Assembly: GCA_963829705.1 (NCBI GenBank)
Contig: CAWHJN010000002.1
Span: forward strand, 186,001 to 250,000
Reading direction: 5' to 3'
Origin: CAWHJN01 sp963829705
GTDB lineage: Bacteria; Bacteroidota; Rhodothermia; Rhodothermales; BA12
Length of the DNA: 64,000 nucleotides
Part shown: piece by piece, positions 1-9,519 of the stretch
How positions within the stretch are numbered: position 1 is the stretch's first letter
Layout: every line of letters starts with the position of its first letter
Position numbers and translations under genes: made by a program
Notes under the pieces: model-generated
What the model saw: only the letters and a program-made list of their open reading frames with translations
Told to the model about the DNA's origin: nothing
Database searches by the model: none

Positions 1-165
1 GGCGAGGTCACGAGCGGCTCGCAGTCGCCCTCGCTCAACCGGGGCATCGGCCTCGGCTACGTTCCCAACGACCCCGCCTACACGACGCCCGGCACCACGC
101 TCTACCTCGACCAGCGCGGCAAGCGCTTCACGGCCATCGTCCAGAAGCCACCGTTCGGTGGATAG
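1..165 (+). CDS. gcvT: Aminomethyltransferase (glycine cleavage T protein), C-terminal fragment
   Basis: The window opens inside this gene; 54 codons and a TAG stop are present. The fragment contains GEVTSGSQSPSLNRGIGLGY, the glycine/serine-rich segment found near the C-terminus of GcvT, followed by the usual short beta-barrel ending (RGKRFTAIVQKPPF). GcvT transfers the aminomethyl group from the lipoylated H protein to tetrahydrofolate in the glycine cleavage system. The N-terminal folate-binding part lies outside the window. Identification rests on the C-terminal motif only, but that motif is characteristic. About 177 bases with no recognisable gene separate it from ftsK. Confidence 0.85.
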   Translation, partial: GEVTSGSQSPSLNRGIGLGYVPNDPAYTTPGTTLYLDQRGKRFTAIVQKPPFGG

Positions 166-342
166 AACCGGGAGATTGGAAGAGATCGCGGATTCTGCGC
201 GGATGGTTCAGCAGGGGCACTCCCGGCTGCGCTTCCACAACGGCCACGAGGTTTCTGCAAAGAGAGCGGCCTGAATGCCGTTGCGCCGCGCCGCTTCAAC
301 CTCCCCCTCTTACCCGCCGAGCTCCTGTCGTAACTTTCGGGC

Positions 343-2868
343 ATGAGCACCACCAAGCGCCGCAAGGCATCGACGACAGCAAAGAAGAAGGGCGCGGCCA
401 GCGTCACGGAGCGCCGCCGCAACGAGGTGCTGGGCCTGACGCTGCTGGCCGTCGCCGCGCTGTTCGTGCTCGCCCTCGTCTCGTTCAGCCCCGCCGACAA
501 CGAGGTGGCCCGCCGCTTCTCGTGGAGCACGATGCTCCGCCCGCCGCGCGGCATCGAGAACTGGATCGGCGCGGTGGGCGCGTGGCTGGCCTACGTGTTC
601 GTCGAGCACTTTATCGGCTACGTCTCGCTGGCCTTCGGCGGGCTGCTCGCCGCGTGGGGCTGGGTGCTCTTCCGCCACCGCGAGGCCGTTTTCCTGCCCT
701 TCATCTCCATCCTGACGCTGGCGCTGTCGTTCCAACTGGCCGCGCTCATCGGGTGGTTCGATCTCCAGACTTCCGCCGACCTGACGCACTTCTCGGGCGG
801 CGTCGGCGCGGGCATCGCGGCGTGGCTGGCCAACCTGTTCGGGATGCCCGGCTCGCTCATCGTGCTGCTGCTGCTGGTGGCCGTGACAGTGCTGCTGCTC
901 GTCGAAGGCGACGTGCAGCGCGCCTTCGACCGTGTGGAAGAGTGGGCGAAGGCCATCGCCGGGTGGTTCACGGGTCTTTTCGCCTCCTACCGCGAGGGCC
1001 ACGAAGCCCGCAAGGAACGCCGCGACGAGATCCGCGCCGAGCGCGCCGCGCAGGCCGAGGCCGACCGCATCGCCCGAGAAGCGGAGAAGAAACGCGCCGA
1101 CGCCGCCCGTCCGGCCCCCACCGCTTCGACTCCAACGCGCCCCGCGCCGTCCACGAGCCTCCCTGCACCCGAGCCGCAGCGGACGCCTCCGCCGCCGCGT
1201 CCCGCGCCCGAAGCCGAGCCGTCCACCCCGCTGTCGCTGCGCCCGCCCTCGATCCCCGCGCCGCCCAGCAGCGCGCCCGCCGCTGAAGCCGCCGCCCCCG
1301 CCGAGCCGTCAATGAAGGTGCAGGAGCGGGTTCACGAAGGCCGCACCGACCGCATCGCGCCCTCCGACAGCCCCGACAGTGCCGACCTGCCGTACGTCTT
1401 TCCTGGCATCGACCTGCTCGACGCCGCGCCCGAGGGCGAGGCGGGCATCGACTACGACGAACTGGAGGAGAACAAGCAGGTGCTGCTCGACAAGCTCCGC
1501 ACCTACAAAATCGAGATCGTCGACATCAACGCCATCGTCGGGCCGACGGTCACGCTCTACGAACTCACGCCCGCCGAGGGCATCAAAATCCGCCGCATCA
1601 CCGAGCTCGAAGACGACCTGGCGATGGCGATGGCGGCGCACGGCATCCGCATCATCGCGCCCATCCCGGGCAAGAGCGCCATCGGCGTCGAGATCCCCAA
1701 CCGGCACCGCGAGATGGTGCGTCTGCGCGACCTGCTCGGCACCAAGAAATTCGCCGAGACGCGCATGGAGTTGCCCGTGCCCATCGGCAAGTCCATCGAG
1801 GGCGAGGTGTACATGGAAGACCTCACCAAGATGCCGCACCTGCTCATCGCGGGCGCGACGGGCTCGGGCAAGTCGGTGGGCCTCAACGCGCTCATCGTCG
1901 GGCTCCTCTACAAGTGCCACCCGTCGAATCTCAAGTTCGTCCTCATCGACCCGAAAAAGATCGAGCTGACGCCCTACCGCGCCATGCTCGACCACTTTAT
2001 CGCCCTTCCCGAAGGCGCGGAAGATCCCATCGTGACGGACTTCAGCCTCGCGCTCGGGGTACTGAAAAGCTGCGAGAAGGAGATGGAAGAACGCTACGAC
2101 CTCTTGTCGAAAGCGGGCGTGCGGGGCATCAAAGACTACAACAAGCGCCTCGCCGACGGCCTCTTCCCCGACGACGAAGGCCACCGCCACCTGCCGTACG
2201 TGGTGGTCGTGGTGGACGAACTCGCCGACCTGATGATGACGGCGGGCAAGGAGATCGAGGGGCCGATTGCGCGCCTGGCGCAGATGGCACGGGCCGTCGG
2301 CATCCACCTCGTGCTCGCCACGCAGCGCCCGAGCGTGGACGTGATCACGGGCCTCATCAAAGCCAACTTCCCGTCGCGCATGGCCTACCAGGTGGCCTCG
2401 AAAATCGACTCGCGGACGATCCTCGATCAGGGCGGATCGGAGCAACTCGTTGGCAACGGCGATTTGCTCTACATGAACGGCTCGCGGATGGTGCGTTTGC
2501 AGGGGCCGTTCGTGTCGATGGAAGAGGTCGAGGCGCTGACGGCGTTTATCGGCAAGCAGCCCGGCGAAGGGCCGTACGCGCTGCCGTCGTGGGAAGACGA
2601 CGAGGCCGAGGAGTTTGGCGGCGGCGTCGTCAACGACATGGACGATTACTTCGAGGAGGCGGCGCGCATCATCGTCAGGAGCCAGCAGGGGTCGGTGTCG
2701 CTGCTCCAGCGCAAGCTCTCCATCGGCTACACACGCGCGGCGCGCATCGTGGATCAGCTCGAAGACGCGGGCATCGTGGGGCCGTTCGAAGGCTCGAAAG
2801 CCCGCCAGGTACTCGTGGCCAGCGAAGCCCAACTCGACGACTTTTTCAGCAACTCCTCCGACGCCTGA
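343..2868 (+). CDS. ftsK: DNA translocase FtsK/SpoIIIE
   Basis: Septal DNA translocase that pumps chromosome ends across the division site and supports dimer resolution. The 841-residue protein has four hydrophobic segments between about residues 28 and 190, then an Ala/Pro-rich linker (about 225-340). A RecA-like motor follows with Walker A GATGSGKS near residue 503 and Walker B VVVVDELADLMM. The C-terminus is a winged-helix gamma domain (SVSLLQRKLSIGYTRAARIV), which in this family reads polar KOPS-type sequences. The length is normal for a short-linker FtsK. The ATG at 343 precedes a basic segment and fits the family. Its stop overlaps the purK start (TGATG), so the two are probably co-translated even though their functions are unrelated. 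Confidence 0.97.
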   Translation: MSTTKRRKASTTAKKKGAASVTERRRNEVLGLTLLAVAALFVLALVSFSPADNEVARRFSWSTMLRPPRGIENWIGAVGAWLAYVFVEHFIGYVSLAFGGLLAAWGWVLFRHREAVFLPFISILTLALSFQLAALIGWFDLQTSADLTHFSGGVGAGIAAWLANLFGMPGSLIVLLLLVAVTVLLLVEGDVQRAFDRVEEWAKAIAGWFTGLFASYREGHEARKERRDEIRAERAAQAEADRIAREAEKKRADAARPAPTASTPTRPAPSTSLPAPEPQRTPPPPRPAPEAEPSTPLSLRPPSIPAPPSSAPAAEAAAPAEPSMKVQERVHEGRTDRIAPSDSPDSADLPYVFPGIDLLDAAPEGEAGIDYDELEENKQVLLDKLRTYKIEIVDINAIVGPTVTLYELTPAEGIKIRRITELEDDLAMAMAAHGIRIIAPIPGKSAIGVEIPNRHREMVRLRDLLGTKKFAETRMELPVPIGKSIEGEVYMEDLTKMPHLLIAGATGSGKSVGLNALIVGLLYKCHPSNLKFVLIDPKKIELTPYRAMLDHFIALPEGAEDPIVTDFSLALGVLKSCEKEMEERYDLLSKAGVRGIKDYNKRLADGLFPDDEGHRHLPYVVVVVDELADLMMTAGKEIEGPIARLAQMARAVGIHLVLATQRPSVDVITGLIKANFPSRMAYQVASKIDSRTILDQGGSEQLVGNGDLLYMNGSRMVRLQGPFVSMEEVEALTAFIGKQPGEGPYALPSWEDDEAEEFGGGVVNDMDDYFEEAARIIVRSQQGSVSLLQRKLSIGYTRAARIVDQLEDAGIVGPFEGSKARQVLVASEAQLDDFFSNSSDA

Positions 2869-4001
2869 TGCCTGCTCTCCCCGTCCTCGGCATTCTCGGC
2901 GGCGGCCAACTGGGCCGCATGACGGCCTTCGCCGCGCTCCGCATGGGCATCCACACGCGCTTTCTCGTGCCCGAGAAAACCGGCTCGGTGATGCCGTTTT
3001 CCGACGTGACCGTGGGCGACTGGAACCGCTCCGACCTCCTCCGCGACTTCGCGCGCGGCTGCTCGGCGGTGACGGTCGAGAGCGAGTGGGCCCCCGCCGA
3101 CAAACTCGCCGACGTGCTGCCGGATGGCGTGGGCCTGTGGCCTGGCCCCGACACGCTCAAAACCATCCGCGACAAAGCCGTTCAGAAGGCGACGCTGGCG
3201 AAAGCAGGCCTGCCGATGCCCGCGTACCGCGTCTGCACGAGCGAAGCCGAGTTGAGCGCCGCCGCCGACGCCCTCGGCCTGCCGCTCATGCTCAAGCGCC
3301 GCCGTGGCTCGTACGACGGCTACGGCAACCACACCTGTCGCAACCACGCCGACCTCGAAGTGGGCTGGAACCGGCTCGCGCAGGATGACGGCCTCGTAGC
3401 CGAGGCGTGGGTGGATTTCGAGGCGGAACTGTCCGTCATCGTCGCCCGGACGCCCTTCGGCAAGACGGCCCTCTACCCAGTCTTCTACACCGAGCAGCGC
3501 GACCACCGTTGCCACGCCGTCGTGCTGCCGTCGGGTTTTCCGCCCGAGGTGGAGCGTGAGGCCGAAAAGATCGCGCTGGGAGCCGTCGAGGCCGTCAACG
3601 GCGTGGGCGTGACGGCGGTGGAGATGTTTCTGACGAAAAGCGGCAAGGTGCTCGTCAACGAGCTCGCGCCGCGCCCGCACAACACGGGCCACGTCACCAT
3701 CGAGGCGTGCCACACGTCGCAGTTCGAGAACCACGCGCGCGCCGTGCTGGGCCTGCCGCTGGGCTATCCGGGCCTGTGCGTGCCCGCCGCCTGCATGATC
3801 AACGTGCTGGGCCGCCGCAAGGGCCACGTCCACAACGAAGGATTGTCGGACGCCCTCGCCGTGCCGGGCGCGGCGGTGCATCTCTACGGCAAGCGCTCCG
3901 TGAGCCCGCGCCGTAAGATGGGCCACGTGACGGCCACGAGCACGACGCCGGAAGACGCCCGCGCCCGCGCCGAAAAGGCCGCAGCACTGATTCAGTTGTG
4001 A
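2868..4001 (+). CDS. purK: N5-carboxyaminoimidazole ribonucleotide synthase
   Basis: ATP-dependent carboxylation of aminoimidazole ribonucleotide to N5-CAIR in de novo purine synthesis. The 377-residue ATP-grasp protein starts with the nucleotide-binding GILGGGQLGRM, has the ATP-grasp loop KRRRGSYDGYGN around residue 140, and ends the catalytic fold with ELAPRPHNTGHVTIEAC, a PurK hallmark. The start was placed at the ATG inside the ftsK stop (TGATG), because the open frame extends far upstream through ftsK in another frame without family similarity. purE follows after 64 bases, giving the usual purK-purE pair. Confidence 0.96.
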   Translation: MPALPVLGILGGGQLGRMTAFAALRMGIHTRFLVPEKTGSVMPFSDVTVGDWNRSDLLRDFARGCSAVTVESEWAPADKLADVLPDGVGLWPGPDTLKTIRDKAVQKATLAKAGLPMPAYRVCTSEAELSAAADALGLPLMLKRRRGSYDGYGNHTCRNHADLEVGWNRLAQDDGLVAEAWVDFEAELSVIVARTPFGKTALYPVFYTEQRDHRCHAVVLPSGFPPEVEREAEKIALGAVEAVNGVGVTAVEMFLTKSGKVLVNELAPRPHNTGHVTIEACHTSQFENHARAVLGLPLGYPGLCVPAACMINVLGRRKGHVHNEGLSDALAVPGAAVHLYGKRSVSPRRKMGHVTATSTTPEDARARAEKAAALIQL

Positions 4002-4065
4002 GACAGTCATTGGTTACTGGTCATTCGAGTGCGGCCAGTAACGAAGGACACATGACAAACAACCC

Positions 4066-4563
4066 ATGACCGATACCCCTTCCCTCGTCGGCATCGCGAT
4101 GGGCAGCGAATCCGACCTGCCGACGATGCAGGACGCTGCCGACGTGCTCGGTGCCTTCGGCATCGGGTACGAGATGCGCGTGCTGTCGGCGCACCGGACG
4201 CCGCGCGCCATGCTCGACTGGGCCGAGACGGCGCACACACGCGGCCTCAAAGTCGTCATTGCAGGCGCGGGCGGGGCAGCACATCTGCCCGGCATGATCG
4301 CGTCGGTGACGCCGCTGCCCGTGCTGGGCGTGCCCGTCGCGTCGCGGCACCTGAAAGGACTCGATTCCCTGCTGTCCATCGTGCAGATGCCCGGCGGCGT
4401 GCCGGTGGCGACGCTCGCCATTGGCGGGGCCAAGAACGCTGCGATTCTCGCCGCGCAGATCCTCGCCACGCACGATGCCGACCTGCTCGAAAAGATCATC
4501 GCTTACAAGCACGACCTGATCACGACCGTCGAAGCGATGGACGCGCGCGTCCGCCGACTGTAG
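4066..4563 (+). CDS. purE: N5-carboxyaminoimidazole ribonucleotide mutase (class I PurE)
   Basis: Converts N5-CAIR made by PurK into CAIR. The 165-residue protein shows the class I PurE signature GSESDLPTMQ near the N-terminus, SAHRTP (catalytic His region) and AGAGGAAHLPGMIAS. All fit a bacterial mutase rather than a class II carboxylase, which agrees with the adjacent purK. It is the last plus-strand gene before a convergent minus-strand block; its stop is only 6 bases from the end of the opposing DCC gene, so the two transcripts must converge closely. No clear hairpin terminator was seen in that gap. Confidence 0.96.
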   Translation: MTDTPSLVGIAMGSESDLPTMQDAADVLGAFGIGYEMRVLSAHRTPRAMLDWAETAHTRGLKVVIAGAGGAAHLPGMIASVTPLPVLGVPVASRHLKGLDSLLSIVQMPGGVPVATLAIGGAKNAAILAAQILATHDADLLEKIIAYKHDLITTVEAMDARVRRL

Positions 4564-4569
4564 CTTTTT

Positions 4570-5037
4570 TCAGACGAACCGGACGCGTTCGGCGGGTGTG
4601 GGCAACCGGCACGTCTCGCGCCTGCCGAACCAGCGGTAGCGGTGCGCGGCGACGATACGGTACACGGCGTCGCGCAGCGGCGGCGGGACGAGGATGAAGG
4701 CGTACAGCAGCAGCCACGCGCCTGGCAGGCCCCTCGCAATCCGCAGCGCCGCCGTCGAACGCTCGTGGAGTCCGTCGGCATCGATGAGCACGAGGGTGTC
4801 AGGCGTGTCCGGGAGATCGAGTCCGCGCTTTTTCAGGTAGGCGGTGGCCACGTCGGATTGCAGCGAGGCGAAGGCGAAGCGCCCTGCCGCATCGCGCCGG
4901 AGGATAAAATCGACGGCGGCGTTGCAGAGCGTGCAGACGCCATCGAACAGGATGACGGCTTCGCCTGCCTCCACACGGCGTTCGATGCGCGACGCGGGCG
5001 TATCGAGCAGCGTGCCGGATGAAGAAGGGACACTCAC
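4570..5037 (-). CDS. DCC-family thiol-disulfide oxidoreductase-like protein
   Basis: Small protein of the DUF393 (DCC1-like) family, named for the DxxCxxC motif. Here it reads ILFDGVCTLCNAAVDFIL about 25 residues from the chosen start, with the C-x2-C expected of a thioredoxin-like redox site. Later landmarks are the conserved FASLQSD and the C-terminal RYRWFGR. A GTG start at 5037 gives 155 residues, typical for the family, and lies 10 bases after the stop of the upstream GWxTD gene, suggesting cotranscription. A second GTG about 18 codons in is an alternative. The substrate is unknown. Confidence 0.82.
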   Translation of the reverse strand: MSVPSSSGTLLDTPASRIERRVEAGEAVILFDGVCTLCNAAVDFILRRDAAGRFAFASLQSDVATAYLKKRGLDLPDTPDTLVLIDADGLHERSTAALRIARGLPGAWLLLYAFILVPPPLRDAVYRIVAAHRYRWFGRRETCRLPTPAERVRFV

Positions 5038-5047
5038 ACGGGGGCGG

Positions 5048-7501
5048 TTATTCGAGGAAAAGATCCTGCGTACGCGACTCGGTGCGGCCGCTGACCTGAT
5101 CGCGCAGCCGCAGCGTGAGCGTGTAGAGGCCGGGCTCTTGGTCGGCCACGTCGAGGATCTGGTACTCGGCCAGGTCGGGCTGATTGCCCGAGCCGGGAAA
5201 GCGCAGCGAGACGCCGTCCTTGCGCGAGAACAGCTTTCCGACGGCGCGGGCGATGCCCTTGCGCGTGTCGCGCGGTGCGAGTTCGACCTCGACCTCGTAC
5301 TGCGTCTGGCCGTCACTGCCGAGGCCGAGGTGGTAGGCTTCGTAGTAGAGGTAGAGCGGCTGATTGCGACGAAACACGCTCCACGGCGCGGGTCGGATGG
5401 AGAGGCTGCCGCGCACGATGTCGCCCGGCGCTGCCGCCGCGCCCCCATCGACTTCCTCGACGCGGTAAGCCAGCAGGAGGTCACTCAGCGCGAGGCGGTC
5501 GCCGCTGAAATCGGGGACGGTGACGGCACGGCGCTGCACGCCCATCGTGCTGCCGCTGGCCGTCTCGAACTCCACCGACAGCGTGTTCTCGCCCGGCGGC
5601 GCTTCCATCTTCTGCGAGTCCACCCACAGGTTGGCCTCCTCGAAGCGCACGATCTGGTCGGTGCGGAGCCCGTAGAGCGTGCGCCGCCGCTCGACGAGTA
5701 CATCGCGCACGGGCGAGACGAGGAAGGTGCCCACGTTGGCCGTCACGTCCACCAGCTCGGTGCTCGGGTCGTAGTCGGGAATGGAGACGCCGTAGTGCAC
5801 GTATACGTCCGTCGCGCCCCCATCGCCGCGGAAGCTGGTGACGAGGTACGGCAGTTCGATGCGCCGCCCGGCGGGCTCGAAGTTGTACTGCTGCGGCATC
5901 CGCCGCTCGATCTCGCGGGCGATCATCACGTAATCGTTGATCCACGGATCGACGCCCTTGGCGAGTTCGTGGCCGGGCGGACTGTAGAGCCGGAAGGCGT
6001 CGTTGCGGAACGGGTCTTCGAAGACGAAGCGGAAGGTGCCGTAATCCCAGATGTTGTAGGTGTTGAGTGCCTCGTAATCGCGCGCCAGGTCGGTTTCATA
6101 CGCCTTGATGTCGTTACGCTGCATGGGCGGCGGCACGGGGTTCAGGTCGCCGCTGCCGTTGCCCTCGCCCTCGCCGGGGCCGCGCGCCTCCTCCATCTCC
6201 CGCTGAAACGCGAGGGTCGAACTGTACGGGTTTTCGAGCGCCGAGGCGACGCGCCCGAGAGGCCCGTTGGGCACGATGTAGACCTCTTTCTGCGGCGGCC
6301 CGTAGCGGACGAGGATGTTGCCGCGCTGCGTCTCCCATCCGCGCAGCTTCAGCGCGGGGGCGCTGTAGAGCACGTCGGCCTGGGTGAGACGCGCGAAGTG
6401 CTCGAGGCGGCGCTCGTTGTAGGAGGTCAGCAGGCGCGGATCTTCAGACGTCCAGAACTGCTGCGCGTAGGCCGCCGGGCTGGCGAAATACGCCTTGCGC
6501 TCGTCGGGCGTCAGCAGGAGTTGGATGTCCTCGTAGGCGGCGACTTCGTCGTCGGTCATGAACGTCATCGCCGTGCGGAAAGAGCGGTCAGCGGCGGCGG
6601 CGTTGCCCGCGCGGAGGTGCGCCAGGCCGAGATAGAGCCACGTGCCGGGGTCTTCGGGAAACTGCGCGTACATCGCCTCCAGGCGTTCGAGTGCCGCCTC
6701 CCAGTCGCCCTTGAGCGTGTAGATCCGCATGAAATCGTCGTAGACGGGACGGCGGCGCGGGTCGGATTCGAGGGCCTTTTCGAGGTGGCCGATGGCCCTG
6801 TCGTACGCGTTCTGCGCCCGGCGCGCATACGTGACGACGGGCACGCCGAGGTCTTCGAGCGCTCCGATGTCGAATTGATCGGCGAGAAAGACATCGCTCG
6901 GATCGAAGACGCCCGGATCGAACGTCTGGCCCACCGTATTGCCGTCTTCGTCGATCAGCGGCTCGCCTGTCAGATCCGCCTGCCCCACCTGGCGCGTCAG
7001 CAGCGGGTAGGAGATGGCATTGCGGTAGCGCCAGAAATCCTTGATGTAGAGCCGCCCGAGTTCTTCGTGGGCGATGCCGTTGTCGGGTTCTCGCTTGAGG
7101 ATCTTCTGCGCCAGTTCGACGCGCTTCTGCTCGCGGATCTTGTCTTCGATGAACGTGAGGCGGTCGGCGCGCAGCAGCAGCAGGTGAGCCGTCAGGTAGT
7201 CGGTGTTGTCGGGGTCGGCTTTGAGGGCGGCGTCGAGGGCGCGGCGGGCGCGGCCTTCGTCGGCGAGGGGCGTCTCGGTGTAGAGGCGGGCCAGCAGGTA
7301 CTGCGCGCCCGCGTCGCCGGGGTTGGCTTTGAGGTGCCGTTCGAGCAGCGCGAGGGCGTCGGCGTAGCGCGCATCGCGGAAGGCGTCTTCGGCCTGTGCC
7401 ACAGGCGAGGGTGGCGGCGCCGAGGAGGTCTGCGCGGCGGCAACGAACACCGGCAACGCGCAGACGGCGGCCAGCAGGAGGAGGCGGTGCAGGGTGCCCA
7501 T
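5048..7501 (-). CDS. Secreted GWxTD-domain protein with N-terminal TPR-like repeats
   Basis: Large exported protein of 817 residues. The ATG at 7501 gives a clear signal peptide (MGTLHRLLLLAAVCALPVFV, then cleavage after AAA). Residues 30-330 look like tetratricopeptide repeats (blocks such as YLLARLYTETPLADEGRARR and AYDRAIGHLEKALESDP). The GWxTD module follows: FWTSEDPRLLTSYNERRLEH, then GWETQRGNILVRYGPPQ. The C-terminal third is beta-rich. GWxTD proteins are common in Bacteroidota, Rhodothermota and Acidobacteriota and have no assigned biochemical role. It lies directly downstream of a second GWxTD gene, 26 bases apart, so the two form a tandem operon. Confidence 0.85.
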   Translation of the reverse strand: MGTLHRLLLLAAVCALPVFVAAAQTSSAPPPSPVAQAEDAFRDARYADALALLERHLKANPGDAGAQYLLARLYTETPLADEGRARRALDAALKADPDNTDYLTAHLLLLRADRLTFIEDKIREQKRVELAQKILKREPDNGIAHEELGRLYIKDFWRYRNAISYPLLTRQVGQADLTGEPLIDEDGNTVGQTFDPGVFDPSDVFLADQFDIGALEDLGVPVVTYARRAQNAYDRAIGHLEKALESDPRRRPVYDDFMRIYTLKGDWEAALERLEAMYAQFPEDPGTWLYLGLAHLRAGNAAAADRSFRTAMTFMTDDEVAAYEDIQLLLTPDERKAYFASPAAYAQQFWTSEDPRLLTSYNERRLEHFARLTQADVLYSAPALKLRGWETQRGNILVRYGPPQKEVYIVPNGPLGRVASALENPYSSTLAFQREMEEARGPGEGEGNGSGDLNPVPPPMQRNDIKAYETDLARDYEALNTYNIWDYGTFRFVFEDPFRNDAFRLYSPPGHELAKGVDPWINDYVMIAREIERRMPQQYNFEPAGRRIELPYLVTSFRGDGGATDVYVHYGVSIPDYDPSTELVDVTANVGTFLVSPVRDVLVERRRTLYGLRTDQIVRFEEANLWVDSQKMEAPPGENTLSVEFETASGSTMGVQRRAVTVPDFSGDRLALSDLLLAYRVEEVDGGAAAAPGDIVRGSLSIRPAPWSVFRRNQPLYLYYEAYHLGLGSDGQTQYEVEVELAPRDTRKGIARAVGKLFSRKDGVSLRFPGSGNQPDLAEYQILDVADQEPGLYTLTLRLRDQVSGRTESRTQDLFLE

Positions 7502-7527
7502 GAACACGGGATGGATAAAGGTGCGTT

Positions 7528-9462
7528 TCACTGATCGGAAGGGTTCTCGGACATACCCGAGGGCGCTCGTAGAACGACCGAACACGCCGTTTGTGCGCGC
7601 CTCCCGTCGGCATCGCGGACTGAGAGGCGGATCGTATACGCGCCGGGCGCGGCATCGGCAGTGTCGAGCACGTAGTACGAACGCGCCGTAGCGTTCCGCG
7701 CCGTCTCCTCGAACCGAACGGCGACAGGCGAGCGCCGTGTGCGCCCGAACAGCCGCCTCCGCCCCTCGCCGATCCTCTCGATCTCAACCTCGTAGGGCGC
7801 ACCGGGATGGAGGTTATACACTTCGACGTACAGGTACAGCGGGACGCCCGTCTGAAACACCCCGTCTGGCGCGGGCGCCACGGCCATGCCGCCTCGCGCG
7901 AACGTACCGGCGGCAGCCGATCTGCCTTCCTCCACCCACCGCGCGGGTACCAGCGAACTCAGCGCGAGCACGCCCGTCAGCGGCGCGACGCTGACCGAAT
8001 CCTGCGTGACGGCCACGATGTCGCCACGTTGCTGCTCGGCCTGCACCCGGTACGCGCCGGGCGCGAGCGCACCGCCAAAAACCTGTACGTCGCCCACCTC
8101 TGCCTGCCCGAGACTCTTCAGCTTCTCCACGCCGCCCTCCGACACAGCAAACGCCTGCATCGGAGCCGCATTCCCAGACTGCGCCGCCAGCACGACGGCG
8201 GGCGCTTCACCGTCGGGAAACACGTACGCGGCCAGTACGCCGAGGTCTTCCACACCGGGGACGACCATGCGCTCCGGCATTCTTCGGTAGAGCGACCGGG
8301 CGATGAGGGTGTAGTCGTTCGGCGCGTCGGAGCCGGAGAAGGCCGAGGCGGGCGGCGAGTAGTACTTGAACTGACCGCTCACGAACCAGTCCTGAAAAAC
8401 CATCTGGAAGTCGCCGTAGTCCCACGCCGCGAGCCGTCCTTCGGAGGGCGACACGAACGGGCCGTAGCCGGAGAGCGCGCCGGGCACGTCGGCAGGCAGG
8501 CCGTAGCGCACGAGCATCGCACCGCGCTTGGTGTCGGAGCCGGGCGTCGCGCCTTCGCCGAAGAACAGATCCGCGAGGGCCAGCCGTGCCAGGTGCTCCG
8601 TCCACCGCTCGTTGGCGGGCGTCGAGAGCAGCGGGTCGCGGTTGGCCCAGAACACTTCCGCCTCGACGCTGTCCGCGCCGGGCGCACGCACCCGCGCTGG
8701 ATCGCGCCACCGCGCCTTTTCGGCCTCGCTGGCCTGCTCGACGGATTTGCCAAACGCTCCGGCGGCTCGTTCATCCCCCTCGAACCACAGGGCCAGACCG
8801 TGCCAGCGCCACGCCTCGGCGCGGTCGGGGTCGGCGGCGGCCCAGCGCTCGGTGAGGCGGCGGGCGTCTCCGGTGTGCATCGTGAGCAGCGCCAGGCGCA
8901 GGCGCTCGCGCTGCGCGGCGTCACGCGGGTCGAGCGCGAGCAGCGTGTCGAGGCAGGCGGCGGCTTCGTCGTAGCGGCGCTCAATGCCTTTCGCTTCCAC
9001 CGGCACCGCCGTCGTGCCGATGCGCCACCCGATGTCATCGAGGCCGCTCTGCCCGCACGCCCGCAGCGCGGCGGGGTCGCGCGGGTCCTGCCGCAGCAGC
9101 CGCCGGCTCACGCTGTGGAGCGTCTCCATCGTCTCGAAGCGCGCGGCACCGGAATCTTCGTAGGCCATCCGTAACCGGAGGCGCAGCAGACCGGTGTGGT
9201 CGGCGTCGCGCAGCAGGCCGCGGTAGACGTATTCGCGCGCCGCGGCCCGGTCGGGCAGCTCTTCGTCGAGGTGGAACCGGGCCAGCGCCGCCAGCACGTC
9301 GGGGTCGCGGGGAGCGGCGCGCTGCGCGGTTCGCAGATGAGCACGCGCCGCATCGAGGCGGTGCGCGTCGAGCGCCCGGACGCCGGCATCCAACGCCGAC
9401 TGCGCCGCTGCGCCGGGCAGGGCGAGACAGAAGACAAAAGCGAGGACGAGGGCGGCACGCAT
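7528..9462 (-). CDS. Secreted GWxTD/TPR protein, paralogue of the downstream gene
   Basis: 644-residue exported protein. The ATG at 9462 gives a signal peptide (MRAALVLAFVFCLALPGAAA); an upstream GTG would only add four residues. The N-terminal half is helical and TPR-like. The GWxTD-like block reads FWANRDPLLSTPANERWTEH followed by a degenerate SDTKRGAMLVRYGLP, so the eponymous GW is lost while the RG-x-L/I-x-RYG part is kept. The C-terminal domain is beta-rich and parallels the neighbouring 5048-7501 protein (both end in a segment like AARNATARSYYVLDTADAAP). Duplication followed by divergence is likely. Function unknown. Confidence 0.8.
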   Translation of the reverse strand: MRAALVLAFVFCLALPGAAAQSALDAGVRALDAHRLDAARAHLRTAQRAAPRDPDVLAALARFHLDEELPDRAAAREYVYRGLLRDADHTGLLRLRLRMAYEDSGAARFETMETLHSVSRRLLRQDPRDPAALRACGQSGLDDIGWRIGTTAVPVEAKGIERRYDEAAACLDTLLALDPRDAAQRERLRLALLTMHTGDARRLTERWAAADPDRAEAWRWHGLALWFEGDERAAGAFGKSVEQASEAEKARWRDPARVRAPGADSVEAEVFWANRDPLLSTPANERWTEHLARLALADLFFGEGATPGSDTKRGAMLVRYGLPADVPGALSGYGPFVSPSEGRLAAWDYGDFQMVFQDWFVSGQFKYYSPPASAFSGSDAPNDYTLIARSLYRRMPERMVVPGVEDLGVLAAYVFPDGEAPAVVLAAQSGNAAPMQAFAVSEGGVEKLKSLGQAEVGDVQVFGGALAPGAYRVQAEQQRGDIVAVTQDSVSVAPLTGVLALSSLVPARWVEEGRSAAAGTFARGGMAVAPAPDGVFQTGVPLYLYVEVYNLHPGAPYEVEIERIGEGRRRLFGRTRRSPVAVRFEETARNATARSYYVLDTADAAPGAYTIRLSVRDADGRRAQTACSVVLRAPSGMSENPSDQ

Positions 9463-9519
9463 TCCCGTAATCACGGTGCTACCGCACGAGCCGTCAAGTC
9501 CATTCTCACGCCCCGTCGT

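Noticed and set aside
1309..2832. 507-codon open frame antisense to ftsK
   Set aside because: Composition is His/Arg/Asp-rich with no family similarity; it is the expected shadow of a GC-rich gene.
4844..7534. 896-codon plus-strand open frame over the first GWxTD gene
   Set aside because: The minus-strand gene has a signal peptide and a recognisable domain; the plus frame has only biased composition.
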